Shown in pieces: positions 26,461-35,093 of a stretch of 40,333 bases of DNA. The number at the start of each line of letters is the position of its first letter. The stretch's first letter is position 1. The translations under genes and the position numbers were made by a program. Below the pieces are notes generated by a model, which was not told the DNA's origin, ran no database searches, and worked only from the letters and a program-made list of their open reading frames with translations. The stretch is from an uncultured Clostridia bacterium (lineage in GTDB: Bacteria > Bacillota > Clostridia > Christensenellales > UBA1242), in NCBI GenBank assembly GCA_944383385.1, contig CALWPI010000003.1, forward strand, positions 1-40,333. Direction: 5' to 3'.

Positions 26461-27699
26461 CTACCTAATATAACTTATGGGGTGGATTTGGTGGCGTTCG
26501 TCTTCGACCTTGACACTTTGCAGATTTTTGGCAAGAGTGCTGGCACGATACAATACGTTGTGCCCATATCTCTTTTTTAATTCGTTTGCGACTTTGTCCA
26601 TATTACAGTCCTTGAAAAGAGTTTTGGGGTCACAAAACAAATCATATTGTTTTGGTTCTCCGGACAAATGACTGACACGAACGCCAACGGCACGAACAGG
26701 ATAATCCCACGTATATGTTTCGTGAAAAATTTGCATACACGTGTCAATGATTTGTTTTGAGTTGTTGGTAGGAACAGACAATGTCTTTTGGTGGTCGCAA
26801 CTATTTAGCGTGTTGTCTTTTATCCAAAGACAAATTGATGAGGCGTACAAATTTTTCTTTCTCATGCGCGCAACAACAGAGTCTGCAAGAGAAGACACGA
26901 TTGCAAGCACTTCGTCTTCTTTGGTCAAATCGTATGGCAATGTCGAACTATTGCCTATACTTTTTATTTCATCCACTTGATATATGCTACGCACAGGTTC
27001 GTTGTCTAATCCGTTTGCGAATTTGTGTATCATGAGCCCATTTTTACCAAGCAAAGTGTTTAGTAGTTCGCTCTTGCAATTTGCAAGGTCGCCAATGGTC
27101 TTTATATTATATCTTTCTAGTTTATCTCCCGTGCGCCTACCCACAAACAATAGGTCACGAACAGGCAGAGGCCACACTTTTTCTTTGAAATTGTTTGTTG
27201 TAATTACAGTGACAGCATTTGGTTTTTTCATATCGCTTGCAAGTTTGGCAAATACTTTGTTAAAACTCACACCGATACTAACAGTGAGTCCAACTTCGTT
27301 TATAACACGCACACGAATTTCATTTGCAAGACGCTCAGCTTCTTCAAAGGAATTAACTATTTTAGATATATCTAGCCAAGCCTCATCGATGCCAAAACTC
27401 TCCACAAAATTTGTATATTCTTTGTATATATTTTTTACAACGCGAGATATTTTGAGATATTTTTCAAAGTCAGCAGGCACACACACAACAGGGCAAGTGC
27501 ATTTTTGTTTTGCTTGCCAAATCGTGTCGCCAGTCTGCACTCCAAATCTTTTTGCAATATAGTTTTTTGCAAGCACAATGCCATGCCTTTTTTCTTCGTC
27601 ACCGACAACAAGCACTGCGCTGTTTCTAATTTCAGGGCGATATAGACACTCAACACTAGCATAAAAATTATTCAAATCACTATGCAAAATGTATCGCAT
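26461..27699 (-). CDS. dinB: DNA polymerase IV, Y family
   Basis: This 412-residue translesion polymerase begins with MRYILHSDLNNFYASVE, the usual metal-binding Asp. The catalytic Asp-Glu pair is kept in SFGIDEAWLDIS near residue 100 (more often SIDEAFLD), followed by SIGVSFNKVFAKLASDMKKP. Near residue 355 the peptide QYDLF fits the clamp-binding consensus QxxLF, suggesting it docks on DnaN. AGGAGGGG precedes the ATG. A near-consensus LexA box lies 15 bp upstream, implying DNA-damage control. Confidence 0.94.
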   Translation of the reverse strand: MRYILHSDLNNFYASVECLYRPEIRNSAVLVVGDEEKRHGIVLAKNYIAKRFGVQTGDTIWQAKQKCTCPVVCVPADFEKYLKISRVVKNIYKEYTNFVESFGIDEAWLDISKIVNSFEEAERLANEIRVRVINEVGLTVSIGVSFNKVFAKLASDMKKPNAVTVITTNNFKEKVWPLPVRDLLFVGRRTGDKLERYNIKTIGDLANCKSELLNTLLGKNGLMIHKFANGLDNEPVRSIYQVDEIKSIGNSSTLPYDLTKEDEVLAIVSSLADSVVARMRKKNLYASSICLWIKDNTLNSCDHQKTLSVPTNNSKQIIDTCMQIFHETYTWDYPVRAVGVRVSHLSGEPKQYDLFCDPKTLFKDCNMDKVANELKKRYGHNVLYRASTLAKNLQSVKVEDERHQIHPISYIR

Positions 27700-27713
27700 A
27701 CACCCCTCCTATT

Positions 27714-27727
27714 CAAACAAACGTTCT
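27714..27727 (-). promoter_or_regulatory. LexA/DinR box upstream of dinB
   Basis: CAAACAAACGTTCT matches 12 of 14 positions of the Bacillus-type consensus CGAACRNRYGTTYC. It lies between the predicted dinB start site and its ribosome site, a good place for repression. Confidence 0.7.
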
Positions 27728-27740
27728 ATAATCTAAAAAT

Positions 27741-27769
27741 AGTATAGCACTATATTTAGAAAGAGTAAA
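27741..27769 (-). promoter_or_regulatory. Promoter of dinB
   Basis: On the minus strand TTTACT (27764-27769), a 17-bp spacer and TATACT (27741-27746). The start near 27734 would place the LexA box at about +7 to +20. Confidence 0.6.
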
Positions 27770-27834
27770 GGGAAATTGGGCTGGTAAAAATTGGAAAAGG
27801 TAACAAAATAAAACAACTAGTCGTATATATTGAT

Positions 27835-28917
27835 ATGAGAACAATTAGTGTATGTATGATAGTAAAAGACGAAGAAAAGGTATTAGGGCGCGTGTTAGAA
27901 GGAGCAAAACAATTTGCTGACGAAATAATTGTTGTGGATACAGGCAGTACAGATAACAGTAAAGATATTGCGCATGAGTTTACAAACAATGTTTTTGATT
28001 TTGAGTGGTGCAACGATTTTGCAAAAGCACGCAATTTTGGTATAGACAAATGCACAAAAGATTATTTTATGTGGTTGGATGCAGATGACGTAATACCAAA
28101 GGACACGATTGACGGTCTTAACAAATGGAAGGGTGGAGACGAAAACGTTGACGTTGTTATGATGCCGTATGAGATGTCGTTTGACAAAAATGGGGTGGCA
28201 GGATTTGTATATTATAGAGAGAGAATATTAAAAAACAAAGCAGGATTTTATTTCGAAGGCAGAGTGCACGAGTGCATTACACCTAGGGGAAGAATAGTAT
28301 ATTTAGAATATCCAATACAGCACAAAAAGGTCGAAAATAAAGACCCACATAGAAACATAAAGATATACGAACAAATGGAAAAAGAAAAAAAACAATTTTG
28401 TGCCAGAGAAAATTTTTATTATGCAAACGAATTGTTTTATTCGAACAATTACACAAAAGCAAAAAAACTATATGAAAAAGTATTGAATGACAGAACGGCA
28501 TATGTCGAAAATCAAATACAAGCCTGTATAAACTTATCCATTATTTACAGAAGTCAAAATGATACAGAAAAAGAACGTCAAGTGCTTATCAAATCATTTG
28601 AATATGATTTGCCACGAAGTGAACCACTCTGTAAACTAGCAAACAGTTATTATGAGAAAAAAGAGTACAAAAAAGCAATCTATTGGTACAATCTAGCACT
28701 GCTATCTGGCAGTGGCAAAAAACATCATGGTGGATTTGTATACAAAGACTATTTGGAGTATATACCAGCACTTATGTTAGGGATATGTCACTATCATATT
28801 GGAGAGATAGAAAAAGCAATCAAGTATAACGAAATTGCATTACAATGCAAACCAAATGACGAAAAAGCACTGTCTAATAAAAAATTTTATCTAAACAGAT
28901 TATGTGAAAAATTGTGA
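27835..28917 (+). CDS. Family 2 glycosyltransferase with TPR repeats
   Basis: A 360-residue protein with an N-terminal GT-A fold of family GT2: SVCMIVKDEEKVLGRVLEGAK, ADEIIVVDTGSTDNS near residue 35 and the metal-binding WLDADD near 85. From about residue 190 the chain is helical with tetratricopeptide-like repeats (YYANELFYSNNYTKAKKLYEKVL and the following units). Such GT2-TPR proteins glycosylate proteins or surface polymers; the acceptor here is unknown. It has no clear ribosome site, is divergent from dinB and ends in a strong terminator. Confidence 0.88.
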   Translation: MRTISVCMIVKDEEKVLGRVLEGAKQFADEIIVVDTGSTDNSKDIAHEFTNNVFDFEWCNDFAKARNFGIDKCTKDYFMWLDADDVIPKDTIDGLNKWKGGDENVDVVMMPYEMSFDKNGVAGFVYYRERILKNKAGFYFEGRVHECITPRGRIVYLEYPIQHKKVENKDPHRNIKIYEQMEKEKKQFCARENFYYANELFYSNNYTKAKKLYEKVLNDRTAYVENQIQACINLSIIYRSQNDTEKERQVLIKSFEYDLPRSEPLCKLANSYYEKKEYKKAIYWYNLALLSGSGKKHHGGFVYKDYLEYIPALMLGICHYHIGEIEKAIKYNEIALQCKPNDEKALSNKKFYLNRLCEKL

Positions 28918-28932
28918 CAATAGATAAAATAA

Positions 28933-28956
28933 AAAAAGAGCAAAATTGCTCTTTTT
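28933..28956. terminator. Bidirectional terminator after the glycosyltransferase
   Basis: AAAAAGAGCAA pairs with TTGCTCTTTTT, between converging genes, with T-runs on both strands. Confidence 0.85.
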
Positions 28957-28957
28957 A

Positions 28958-29353
28958 TTAAAACAAAAATGATACGTCACAACTGAAAAACATGCCAAGG
29001 ACAATACAAAAACTTGCAATCCACACAACAAGTGTAACAGCGCCATGTAAACGACGATTAGAAAAGAGTTGATAACAAGTATTAAAAAAACTCAACAAAC
29101 ACAAAACACTCGACATCAAATATCCAAAAAACAATATTATACTAGCACTCAATACAAGGGCAACCCCGTCAATATTATAAAGTAGTGGTACAAACAAAAG
29201 ACAAAGAGCAAATACAATAGAAAAGACAGACAAAAGTATTGCGCGATGTGAAAAATAAATAGATTTTTCTGCGCTATTTTTGTCTTTTTTAATTTCCTTA
29301 AAATCATTATGAGTTTTTTTGACCGACAGCAAGTGATTAAATGTCTTTTTCAT
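28958..29353 (-). CDS. Hypothetical membrane protein
   Basis: A 131-residue protein with about 40 charged N-terminal residues and then three or four membrane helices: about 43-62, 66-95 and 108-126. I recognise no family. No ribosome site precedes the ATG, but a good promoter ends six bases before it, so the mRNA may have no leader. It lies between the glycosyltransferase and an ABC transporter; whether it serves either is unknown. Confidence 0.65.
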   Translation of the reverse strand: MKKTFNHLLSVKKTHNDFKEIKKDKNSAEKSIYFSHRAILLSVFSIVFALCLLFVPLLYNIDGVALVLSASIILFFGYLMSSVLCLLSFFNTCYQLFSNRRLHGAVTLVVWIASFCIVLGMFFSCDVSFLF

Positions 29354-29359
29354 GATTAA

Positions 29360-29388
29360 ATTATATCATACAATATTATTATATTCAA
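29360..29388 (-). promoter_or_regulatory. Promoter giving a possible leaderless mRNA
   Basis: TTGAAT (29383-29388), 17 bp and a perfect TATAAT (29360-29365) on the minus strand. Only six bases separate the -10 from the ATG at 29353. Confidence 0.6.
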
Positions 29389-29404
29389 TAGTAAAAAAGT
29401 ACAA

Positions 29405-29433
29405 AAATAAGAGCAAAAATGCTCTTATTTTTT
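29405..29433. terminator. Terminator of the ABC transporter
   Basis: AAATAAGAGC and GCTCTTATTT around a six-base loop overlap the stop at 29432; T-rich tracts are present on both strands. Confidence 0.8.
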
Positions 29434-31828
29434 ATTCTGTTCGAAGTGCAACGACTGGGTCTTTTTTGCTAGCAATTCTTGCTGGAATGAGTCCAGATAT
29501 TAGTGTTAGCATTACACTGATAACAACAAGTATTAGTGCGCTCATAGGTGCAAGCACTGCGAGATTGCCAACGTTTGCGACCAACGAATTGATTAATGCG
29601 TTTATTGGGAAAGTGAGAATAAATGCAATAAACACACCAATTAATCCAGCAGACAATCCAATAATAAATGTTTCTGCATTAAATACTCGGCTAATATCTT
29701 TCTTTCTTGCTCCAATGCTACGAAGAACGCCAATTTCTTTTGTCCTTTCGATTACTGAAACATAAGTAATAATGCCTATCATTATAGAACTAACAATTAG
29801 AGAAATGCCGACAAAAGCAATTAGAACATAACTGACAGAGTCAACCATAGTAGAAAGAGCACTTGTAAGGACTTCCATCATGTCATTATAGTACACTCTG
29901 TCTTCGGCTTCTACTGATTCGTTGTAAGCATCCAAATGTGCTTTTACATTTGCTTTGCTGTCAAAATCTTTTACATATATATAGATATTATTTGGAGTTG
30001 TTATTCCACCAAATCTTCTCATATCTTCTTCGTGTTGTTCTTCTGCTGTGCCGTCTTCCAAATTGTATTCTTCACCCGTCATTGGGTCGCGTGTAGGATT
30101 GTCCTTCATCCATTGTATAATTTCGTAGTCAGCGCTATCTAATGTACTATTGTTATTTAGTACATATTCATACAAATCATTTGTATAGGCAATGCCACTA
30201 GAATACATACCTGACTGTGTACTACTATTTGGTCTCAATACGCCAACAATTTTGAGTTTGAGTGCCTGCGACAGTGTGGCTGTGTCTGTGACCTTTACAT
30301 AAGAGTAACAATTTTTTTCATTGTCATAAACGAAGTTTGTTGAGTTGGTTGTCACTACATATTCAGTTGAGCAAATGTCATCAAAGTCATACTCTGTGAC
30401 ATTATCTAGCATATTTTTGATACCAAGCGCACTTAATGTGATGTCGCTTATTTGATTGTATTTATCCACAATCAAGACCATTTCATCAAAGTTTGTTGGA
30501 TACTTTCCATATATTAGGTCATATTGACTTTTTACAAATTCTTCGTTGTTAGATAGTCGTTGCATTGCAGATGATGAGCCAAGTGAAGAAGGAGCCGAAC
30601 TTGCAATATCATTATCCAGTTTTTTATAGACGCCGTCTTTGTACAAATAAATATATCGTCCAAGACGCAGTCCAGATTCGTACAATATATCATAATAATC
30701 GTCAGTGTTAATAGTTTTTATAACATTTTGTACATATTCATCTGTGATATTTGATTTTTTCAAAGATGATTCTATCATTTTTTGAAACAAATTATTGACA
30801 TACACTTTTTGACTGTCGGGATAACTTTCTTTTTCTTCGCTATTTTGAATATTATTTAACAGTCCTGCGATATCCGGCACTTCTTCGCTAATGGTGAGTG
30901 GGGCAGATGAGAGCGTGTCTGTTTGCATTTTATTTATGTAGATATTGAATCCATTTGATAGTGACAAAACGAGTGCAATACCAATTATACCAATAGAGCC
31001 AGCAATGGATGTTAATATCGTTCTTCCTTTTTTGCTCCAAAGATTTTTGAAACTAAGTGACAGTGCAGTAAAAAATGACATTGATGTTTTGTTTTTCTTT
31101 TGGACTGCCCCTTGTTTTTCTTGAACTAATTCAGTTGATGAGTCTTCTATTTGATAAGGATTGCTATCATCTATTATGTTACCATCTAACAATTTTATAA
31201 TTCTTGTAGAATATTGTTCAGCCAATTTTGCATTGTGGGTTACCATGATGACAAGGCGCTCTTTGGATATATCTTTTATGAGTTCCATTATTTGAATACT
31301 CGTATTGCTATCGAGCGCTCCGGTAGGCTCATCTGCGAGCAATATTTCAGGGTCGTTGACAAGCGCTCTTGCAATAGCCACTCTTTGCATTTGTCCACCA
31401 GACAATTGGTTTGGTCGTTTTTTTGCTTGTTCTTTTAGTCCTACGCGTTCAAGCGCATTGAGTGCTCTTATTTTTCTTTCCTTACTAGATATACCGCTCA
31501 AAGCAAGGGCCAGCTCAACATTTTTTGCAATTGACAAATGTTGTATTAGATTATAACTTTGAAATACAAAACCAATACTGTGATTGCGATAAATATCCCA
31601 GTCTTTGTCCTTGAAAGATTTTGTGCTTTTGCCTTTTATTATCAAATCGCCCGAAGTATATTTGTCAAGCCCACCAATGATATTAAGCAGTGTGGTTTTG
31701 CCACATCCCGAAGGGCCTAATATAGACACAAATTCGTTTGCACGAAAATCAACAGATACATTGTTTAGTGCTGTTACAGAAAAGTCATTTGATTTGTATA
31801 TTTTAGTAATATTTTTCAAACTTAACAT
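29432..31828 (-). CDS. ABC transporter, ATPase fused to FtsX-like permease (MacB-like)
   Basis: This 798-residue protein fuses an ATPase and a permease. Residues 1-230 are the ATPase: Walker A LGPSGCGKTTLLN, signature LSGGQMQRVAIARAL, Walker B ILLADEPTGALD. A membrane helix at about 275-295 is followed by a large extracytoplasmic region (300-660) and three C-terminal helices with the FtsX motif (ERTKEIGVLRSIGARKKDI). Such Firmicutes proteins often export or resist antimicrobial peptides or move lipoproteins, but no substrate can be named. No two-component system or adaptor is beside it. Confidence 0.9.
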   Translation of the reverse strand: MLSLKNITKIYKSNDFSVTALNNVSVDFRANEFVSILGPSGCGKTTLLNIIGGLDKYTSGDLIIKGKSTKSFKDKDWDIYRNHSIGFVFQSYNLIQHLSIAKNVELALALSGISSKERKIRALNALERVGLKEQAKKRPNQLSGGQMQRVAIARALVNDPEILLADEPTGALDSNTSIQIMELIKDISKERLVIMVTHNAKLAEQYSTRIIKLLDGNIIDDSNPYQIEDSSTELVQEKQGAVQKKNKTSMSFFTALSLSFKNLWSKKGRTILTSIAGSIGIIGIALVLSLSNGFNIYINKMQTDTLSSAPLTISEEVPDIAGLLNNIQNSEEKESYPDSQKVYVNNLFQKMIESSLKKSNITDEYVQNVIKTINTDDYYDILYESGLRLGRYIYLYKDGVYKKLDNDIASSAPSSLGSSSAMQRLSNNEEFVKSQYDLIYGKYPTNFDEMVLIVDKYNQISDITLSALGIKNMLDNVTEYDFDDICSTEYVVTTNSTNFVYDNEKNCYSYVKVTDTATLSQALKLKIVGVLRPNSSTQSGMYSSGIAYTNDLYEYVLNNNSTLDSADYEIIQWMKDNPTRDPMTGEEYNLEDGTAEEQHEEDMRRFGGITTPNNIYIYVKDFDSKANVKAHLDAYNESVEAEDRVYYNDMMEVLTSALSTMVDSVSYVLIAFVGISLIVSSIMIGIITYVSVIERTKEIGVLRSIGARKKDISRVFNAETFIIGLSAGLIGVFIAFILTFPINALINSLVANVGNLAVLAPMSALILVVISVMLTLISGLIPARIASKKDPVVALRTE

Positions 31829-31936
31829 ATGTTTTCTCCACGATTATATCCTATCACAAACTGCAAATTATGGCAATTTGCTCGTTCTACATATTTATGA
31901 ATATGAAAAGATTATTCAAAAGTGTATACAAACAAA

Positions 31937-31961
31937 ATAAAAAAAATGACATTTCTGCCAT
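31937..31961 (-). terminator. Terminator of the anchored unknown
   Basis: On the minus strand ATGGCA-GAAA-TGTCAT (one G-U pair) is followed by a long T run. It serves the gene ending at 31973. Confidence 0.75.
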
Positions 31962-31972
31962 TTTTTAGTGTT

Positions 31973-32818
31973 TTAGATGTTGAGAGTTTGTATAAATAAC
32001 ATCTCGTCTTGATTGTAATTGATATTTGTAGATTTGTTCTCAAATATATTAAAATATACACTATTTAGTTTTGCAATCTCTGTCAAGAAGAAATGGTTGC
32101 AACTCTCTTTGAATGTTTGTGACATATTATTGTATTCTTCTGTTGTCATTCCAACATTATTTATTGTGTCATAACCATATATATCAAATTGTTTAGCCCC
32201 AATATCAAAGTCACTTTGAGCACAAATGTATACATATCCACCAAACTTTCTATAATATGTAGATATGGTCATTTTGTTAGATAAGTAATCGTGAGAAATA
32301 ATTGTCGCGACATATTCGTTTGTGCTTTGGTCAAAATCAATTATGATTTTGTATTCTTCAAAGTTGGTCACTTTTTCGTTGTCAAAATATATTTTTGCAC
32401 AAGATATGATGATGTTGTTTTCTGTATATACAGAGATTGGCATCGACATATTATCTTTTACTATTTGGTAGAACCCACCATATATTTGATTTTGTCTAAA
32501 ATCTTCTTTTGATATTATTTTGTTAGCCAAATCTATTATTGCAAAATCTTCTTCAATAGGCAGTTGTGCTTGACCTGTTTGTGCAAATGCATTCCAGATA
32601 TCATCATATCCCCAAAGAGAGCCACTATCTAGCATATTGTTTTGAGAGTTGTATGGTTCGCTCCTTGTGGATACGCTAGATAAAATATTTGCCACCTGTT
32701 TGTTGTCGAGCATGGAAACTTGCGAGTGAGAAAAATACAGCGACAAACAAATAACAATAGTCACTAAAATTGCACATATAACAAATGTGTATAACAAGAC
32801 TTTGTTTTTACTAGTCAA
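31973..32818 (-). CDS. Hypothetical membrane-anchored protein
   Basis: A 281-residue protein with a single N-terminal membrane helix (about residues 8-28) and no lipobox Cys at a usable place. The rest is probably outside the cell, with many Asn, Tyr and Ile and beta-rich segments. I recognise no domain. It lies 145 bp upstream of the ABC-FtsX fusion on the same strand, with a terminator between, so a joint function is only possible. Confidence 0.65.
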   Translation of the reverse strand: MTSKNKVLLYTFVICAILVTIVICLSLYFSHSQVSMLDNKQVANILSSVSTRSEPYNSQNNMLDSGSLWGYDDIWNAFAQTGQAQLPIEEDFAIIDLANKIISKEDFRQNQIYGGFYQIVKDNMSMPISVYTENNIIISCAKIYFDNEKVTNFEEYKIIIDFDQSTNEYVATIISHDYLSNKMTISTYYRKFGGYVYICAQSDFDIGAKQFDIYGYDTINNVGMTTEEYNNMSQTFKESCNHFFLTEIAKLNSVYFNIFENKSTNINYNQDEMLFIQTLNI

Positions 32819-32947
32819 TTGTATTTCCTCCTTTGTAAAATCACAAGTATTTTATCATAACAGGTTAGAAGTTGCAAATATAATAATAAAATTGCATATG
32901 TTACAACAAAAAAATAAAGAGTGCTAGTCAAAAACAAAGTAATGTGT

Positions 32948-32953
32948 TATACT
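32948..32953 (+). promoter_or_regulatory. -10 box of tRNA-Leu
   Basis: TATACT lies 13 bases before the tRNA 5' end. The -35 at 32925-32930 (TAGTCA) is weak. Confidence 0.5.
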
Positions 32954-32965
32954 ACAATTGCATTT

Positions 32966-33050
32966 GCAGATGTGGCGAAATTGGCAGACGCGCACGATTC
33001 AGGGTCGTGTGGGGCAACTCGTGCAGGTTCAACTCCTGTCATCTGCACCA
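32966..33050 (+). tRNA. tRNA-Leu (anticodon CAG)
   Basis: An 85-base class II tRNA with encoded CCA. Acceptor GCAGATG pairs with CATCTGC, the anticodon stem is CACGA/TCGTG around TTCAGGG, and the T arm is CAGG-TTCAACT-CCTG. The anticodon CAG reads CUG Leu codons. A long variable arm supports Leu. Confidence 0.95.
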
Positions 33051-33057
33051 GTTCAAG

Positions 33058-33080
33058 CAGTCTCAATAGGACTGTTTTTT
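33058..33080 (+). terminator. Terminator after tRNA-Leu
   Basis: CAGTC and GACTG with a seven-base loop are followed by T6. It isolates the tRNA from the downstream gene. Confidence 0.75.
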
Positions 33081-33191
33081 GTTTAATGATATAGTTCATT
33101 GTTTGTTTGAAATTTTGATAATCTATGTTATAATTGCGTTGATTAAACAATTGAATTTTGAGAATTTGATAAAAATTCAAAAGAGGATAAT

Positions 33192-33974
33192 ATGTACGAA
33201 AAAGAGAAAAAGTTTTTAGAGAAAATAATTGTAAAGGCATATAACACACAAATAAAAAACCACGCAAGAAGCGCGACTATCAAAGAAAATCAACATTTCA
33301 ATAGAGATGTTGTCACAAGTTGTGATATTGGTAGTGAAAAATATATAATTAGCCAAATAAAAAAATATTTTCCAAATGACAATATTGTGAGCGAAGAGTC
33401 AAATGCACACAATATTGCAAAAGACAGATGTTGGATAATTGACCCATTAGACGGAACAGTAAATTTTGCTAATAATATTGATATATACTGCATCCAAGTC
33501 GCATTTTTAGTAGAAGGCAATTGTGTGTTGAGTGCTATATATTGTCCAACAATTGATAAATTATTTGTTGCAGACGAGACTGGAGCCTTTATCAACGGCA
33601 AAAGATTCGAAACTAAACAAATTGATGACACCAAAAATGCAATAGTAACAACATGTGATTATATCAACAAAGACAAGTACCTTTTGGATGCACAACTAAA
33701 ACTCGTTAGATACATGAATACACAATTTGAAAAAGTGCGCTGTTTGGGTTCGGCAGGGTATGAATTTGCTCTTGTTGCGACAGGCAAGACAAATGCGTTT
33801 GTATCTTTTTCATTTAATTTGTGGGATATAGAACCTGGACTATTTTTGTGTAAAATGGCAGGCTGTGAGATAGAAAAAATCAAACACGATGATATGTATA
33901 TAGCCTTTGCGTGCACTAATGATAAGATAAAGAAAATCGTACTAAAAGGCTTAAAAGAATGTATGAAAAAATAA
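33192..33974 (+). CDS. Inositol monophosphatase family protein
   Basis: A 260-residue member of the Mg2+-dependent sugar-phosphatase family. The metal-binding motifs are present: DVVTSCDIGSE, the Glu pair in IVSEES near 74, DPLDGTVNFANN near 87, and WDIEPG near 217, where family members usually have WD.A.G. Inositol phosphate, 3'-phosphoadenosine phosphate or fructose bisphosphate are all possible substrates. AGAGGA precedes the ATG. It stands between tRNA genes and is transcribed the same way. Confidence 0.9.
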   Translation: MYEKEKKFLEKIIVKAYNTQIKNHARSATIKENQHFNRDVVTSCDIGSEKYIISQIKKYFPNDNIVSEESNAHNIAKDRCWIIDPLDGTVNFANNIDIYCIQVAFLVEGNCVLSAIYCPTIDKLFVADETGAFINGKRFETKQIDDTKNAIVTTCDYINKDKYLLDAQLKLVRYMNTQFEKVRCLGSAGYEFALVATGKTNAFVSFSFNLWDIEPGLFLCKMAGCEIEKIKHDDMYIAFACTNDKIKKIVLKGLKECMKK

Positions 33975-34080
33975 AATATATAGTTTATACAAATTCTTAT
34001 TGCAATATTTTGATAAGTTTGATACAATACTTTTGCAATGAAGTATTAGTCAAATGATAGATATTTTGTTGTGAATTTGT

Positions 34081-34086
34081 TATAAT
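34081..34086 (+). promoter_or_regulatory. -10 box of tRNA-Val
   Basis: A perfect TATAAT lies ten bases before the tRNA 5' end and follows TGT, an extended -10. No good -35 is seen. Confidence 0.6.
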
Positions 34087-34095
34087 ACTATATAT

Positions 34096-34171
34096 GGGCG
34101 ATTAACTCAGCTGGTAGAGTGCTTTCTTGACGTGGAAGATGTCAGGGGTTCGAGTCCCTTATCGCCTACCA
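34096..34171 (+). tRNA. tRNA-Val (anticodon GAC)
   Basis: A 76-base tRNA with encoded CCA. GGGCGAT pairs with ATCGCCT, D stem ACTC/GAGT, anticodon stem CTTTC/GGAAG with loop TTGACGT, T arm AGGGG/CCCTT. GAC reads GUC and GUU. Confidence 0.95.
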
Positions 34172-34176
34172 ACACA

Positions 34177-34200
34177 CAACGGCAAATGCCGTTGTTTTTT
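34177..34200 (+). terminator. Terminator after tRNA-Val
   Basis: AACGGC-AAAT-GCCGTT with an outer C-G pair is followed by a T6 run. Confidence 0.8.
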
Positions 34201-34261
34201 GTTGCTTGATATCAACATGTTTGTTATACTAGACAAACAAGATAAGGACAAACAAAATTTA

Positions 34262-34290
34262 TTGATTTTATTTTTAGAATGTGATATCTT
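34262..34290 (+). promoter_or_regulatory. Promoter of tRNA-Gly
   Basis: TTGATT (34262-34267), 17 bp and TATCTT (34285-34290) lie 11 bases before the tRNA 5' end. Confidence 0.55.
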
Positions 34291-34301
34291 GTATTTGCAA
34301 T

Positions 34302-34375
34302 GCAGGTATGGTTTAGTGGTAGAATATGAGCTTCCCAAGCTTTGGGTGCGGGTTCGATTCCCGCTACCTGCTCCA
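34302..34375 (+). tRNA. tRNA-Gly (anticodon CCC)
   Basis: A 74-base tRNA with encoded CCA. GCAGGTA pairs with TACCTGC, the anticodon loop is TTCCCAA, and the T arm is GCGGG-TTCGATT-CCCGC. CCC reads GGG, a rare codon in a low-GC genome. Confidence 0.95.
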
Positions 34376-34384
34376 ATCAAAAAA

Positions 34385-34407
34385 AGAGACACACGTCTCT
34401 TTTTTTA
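34385..34407. terminator. Bidirectional terminator after tRNA-Gly
   Basis: AGAGAC-ACAC-GTCTCT is flanked by a T7 run on the plus strand and A5 (T5 on the minus strand). It also ends the convergent HD-domain operon, whose stop lies at 34405. Confidence 0.85.
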
Positions 34408-35082
34408 TTGATTTTTCAAATAATTTTTCAAGTAATTTTGCCACGCTGCATTATCTTCTTCTCTAAAATAGTTAGATAAAATATCTACCATTATTTTATG
34501 TCGTTTTTTTGCTTCTGCACGTCCAGATTTTGTGAGGGTAAGATTTTTAATTTTTAGTAATTTTTCAAATGTGTGATTGACGCTAGATGAACTGATTTGT
34601 TTTTTATATTCGTCAGCAGACATGTCTAGTCTAGGGAAAATGGTGTTATCAAAAAATGGCTCATTATATGCTAAACTATATTTGAATGTACGCAAAATTC
34701 CGTGTACACCAATAGCGTCACACATATCAGCATCTGACACAATTTTGCCTTCCAAAGTTTTTGGACACTTCCCGTCTAATCGTTTACTGTAACCAATTTG
34801 AGACAATTCGCTAATGACTATGTCTTGTATATTTTTTTCAATATTATGTTTTTGCAAAATATTTTTTGAGTTTGTCAAAATTTTTGCATTTTCTTCGCCA
34901 AACAATTTGTAATCATCTACATCATGTAATAGAGCAATAAGATAAACAATTTCTTTATTTGCTTTTTCTTTATTGGCAAATTTTTGTGCAAGAGAAATTA
35001 CTCTATCTATGTGGTCCATATTGTGACCTGTTTTGTCTTTTGACAACAAATTTTTTACATCATCATATATTTTTTCAAACAT
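34405..35082 (-). CDS. HD-domain phosphohydrolase family protein
   Basis: A 225-residue soluble HD-superfamily protein. The metal-binding residues are visible in order: His of GHNMDHIDRVI near 20-24, HD of LLHDVDDY near 52, and Asp of VSDADMCDAIG near 115. It resembles the YedJ-like group, thought to be phosphatases or nucleotidases; its substrate is unknown. It starts 11 bp after a second HD gene, with AAGGAGA as ribosome site, so two different HD enzymes are co-transcribed. Confidence 0.8.
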   Translation of the reverse strand: MFEKIYDDVKNLLSKDKTGHNMDHIDRVISLAQKFANKEKANKEIVYLIALLHDVDDYKLFGEENAKILTNSKNILQKHNIEKNIQDIVISELSQIGYSKRLDGKCPKTLEGKIVSDADMCDAIGVHGILRTFKYSLAYNEPFFDNTIFPRLDMSADEYKKQISSSSVNHTFEKLLKIKNLTLTKSGRAEAKKRHKIMVDILSNYFREEDNAAWQNYLKNYLKNQ

Positions 35083-35093
35083 ATTTTCTCCTT

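Noticed and set aside
30472-30480. Exact TTATCCACA inside the ABC transporter gene
   Set aside because: It is isolated and inside a conserved coding frame, with no cluster.
32966-34375. tRNA genes as possible integration (att) sites
   Set aside because: No integrase, no repeated tRNA 3' ends and no foreign-looking genes are nearby.
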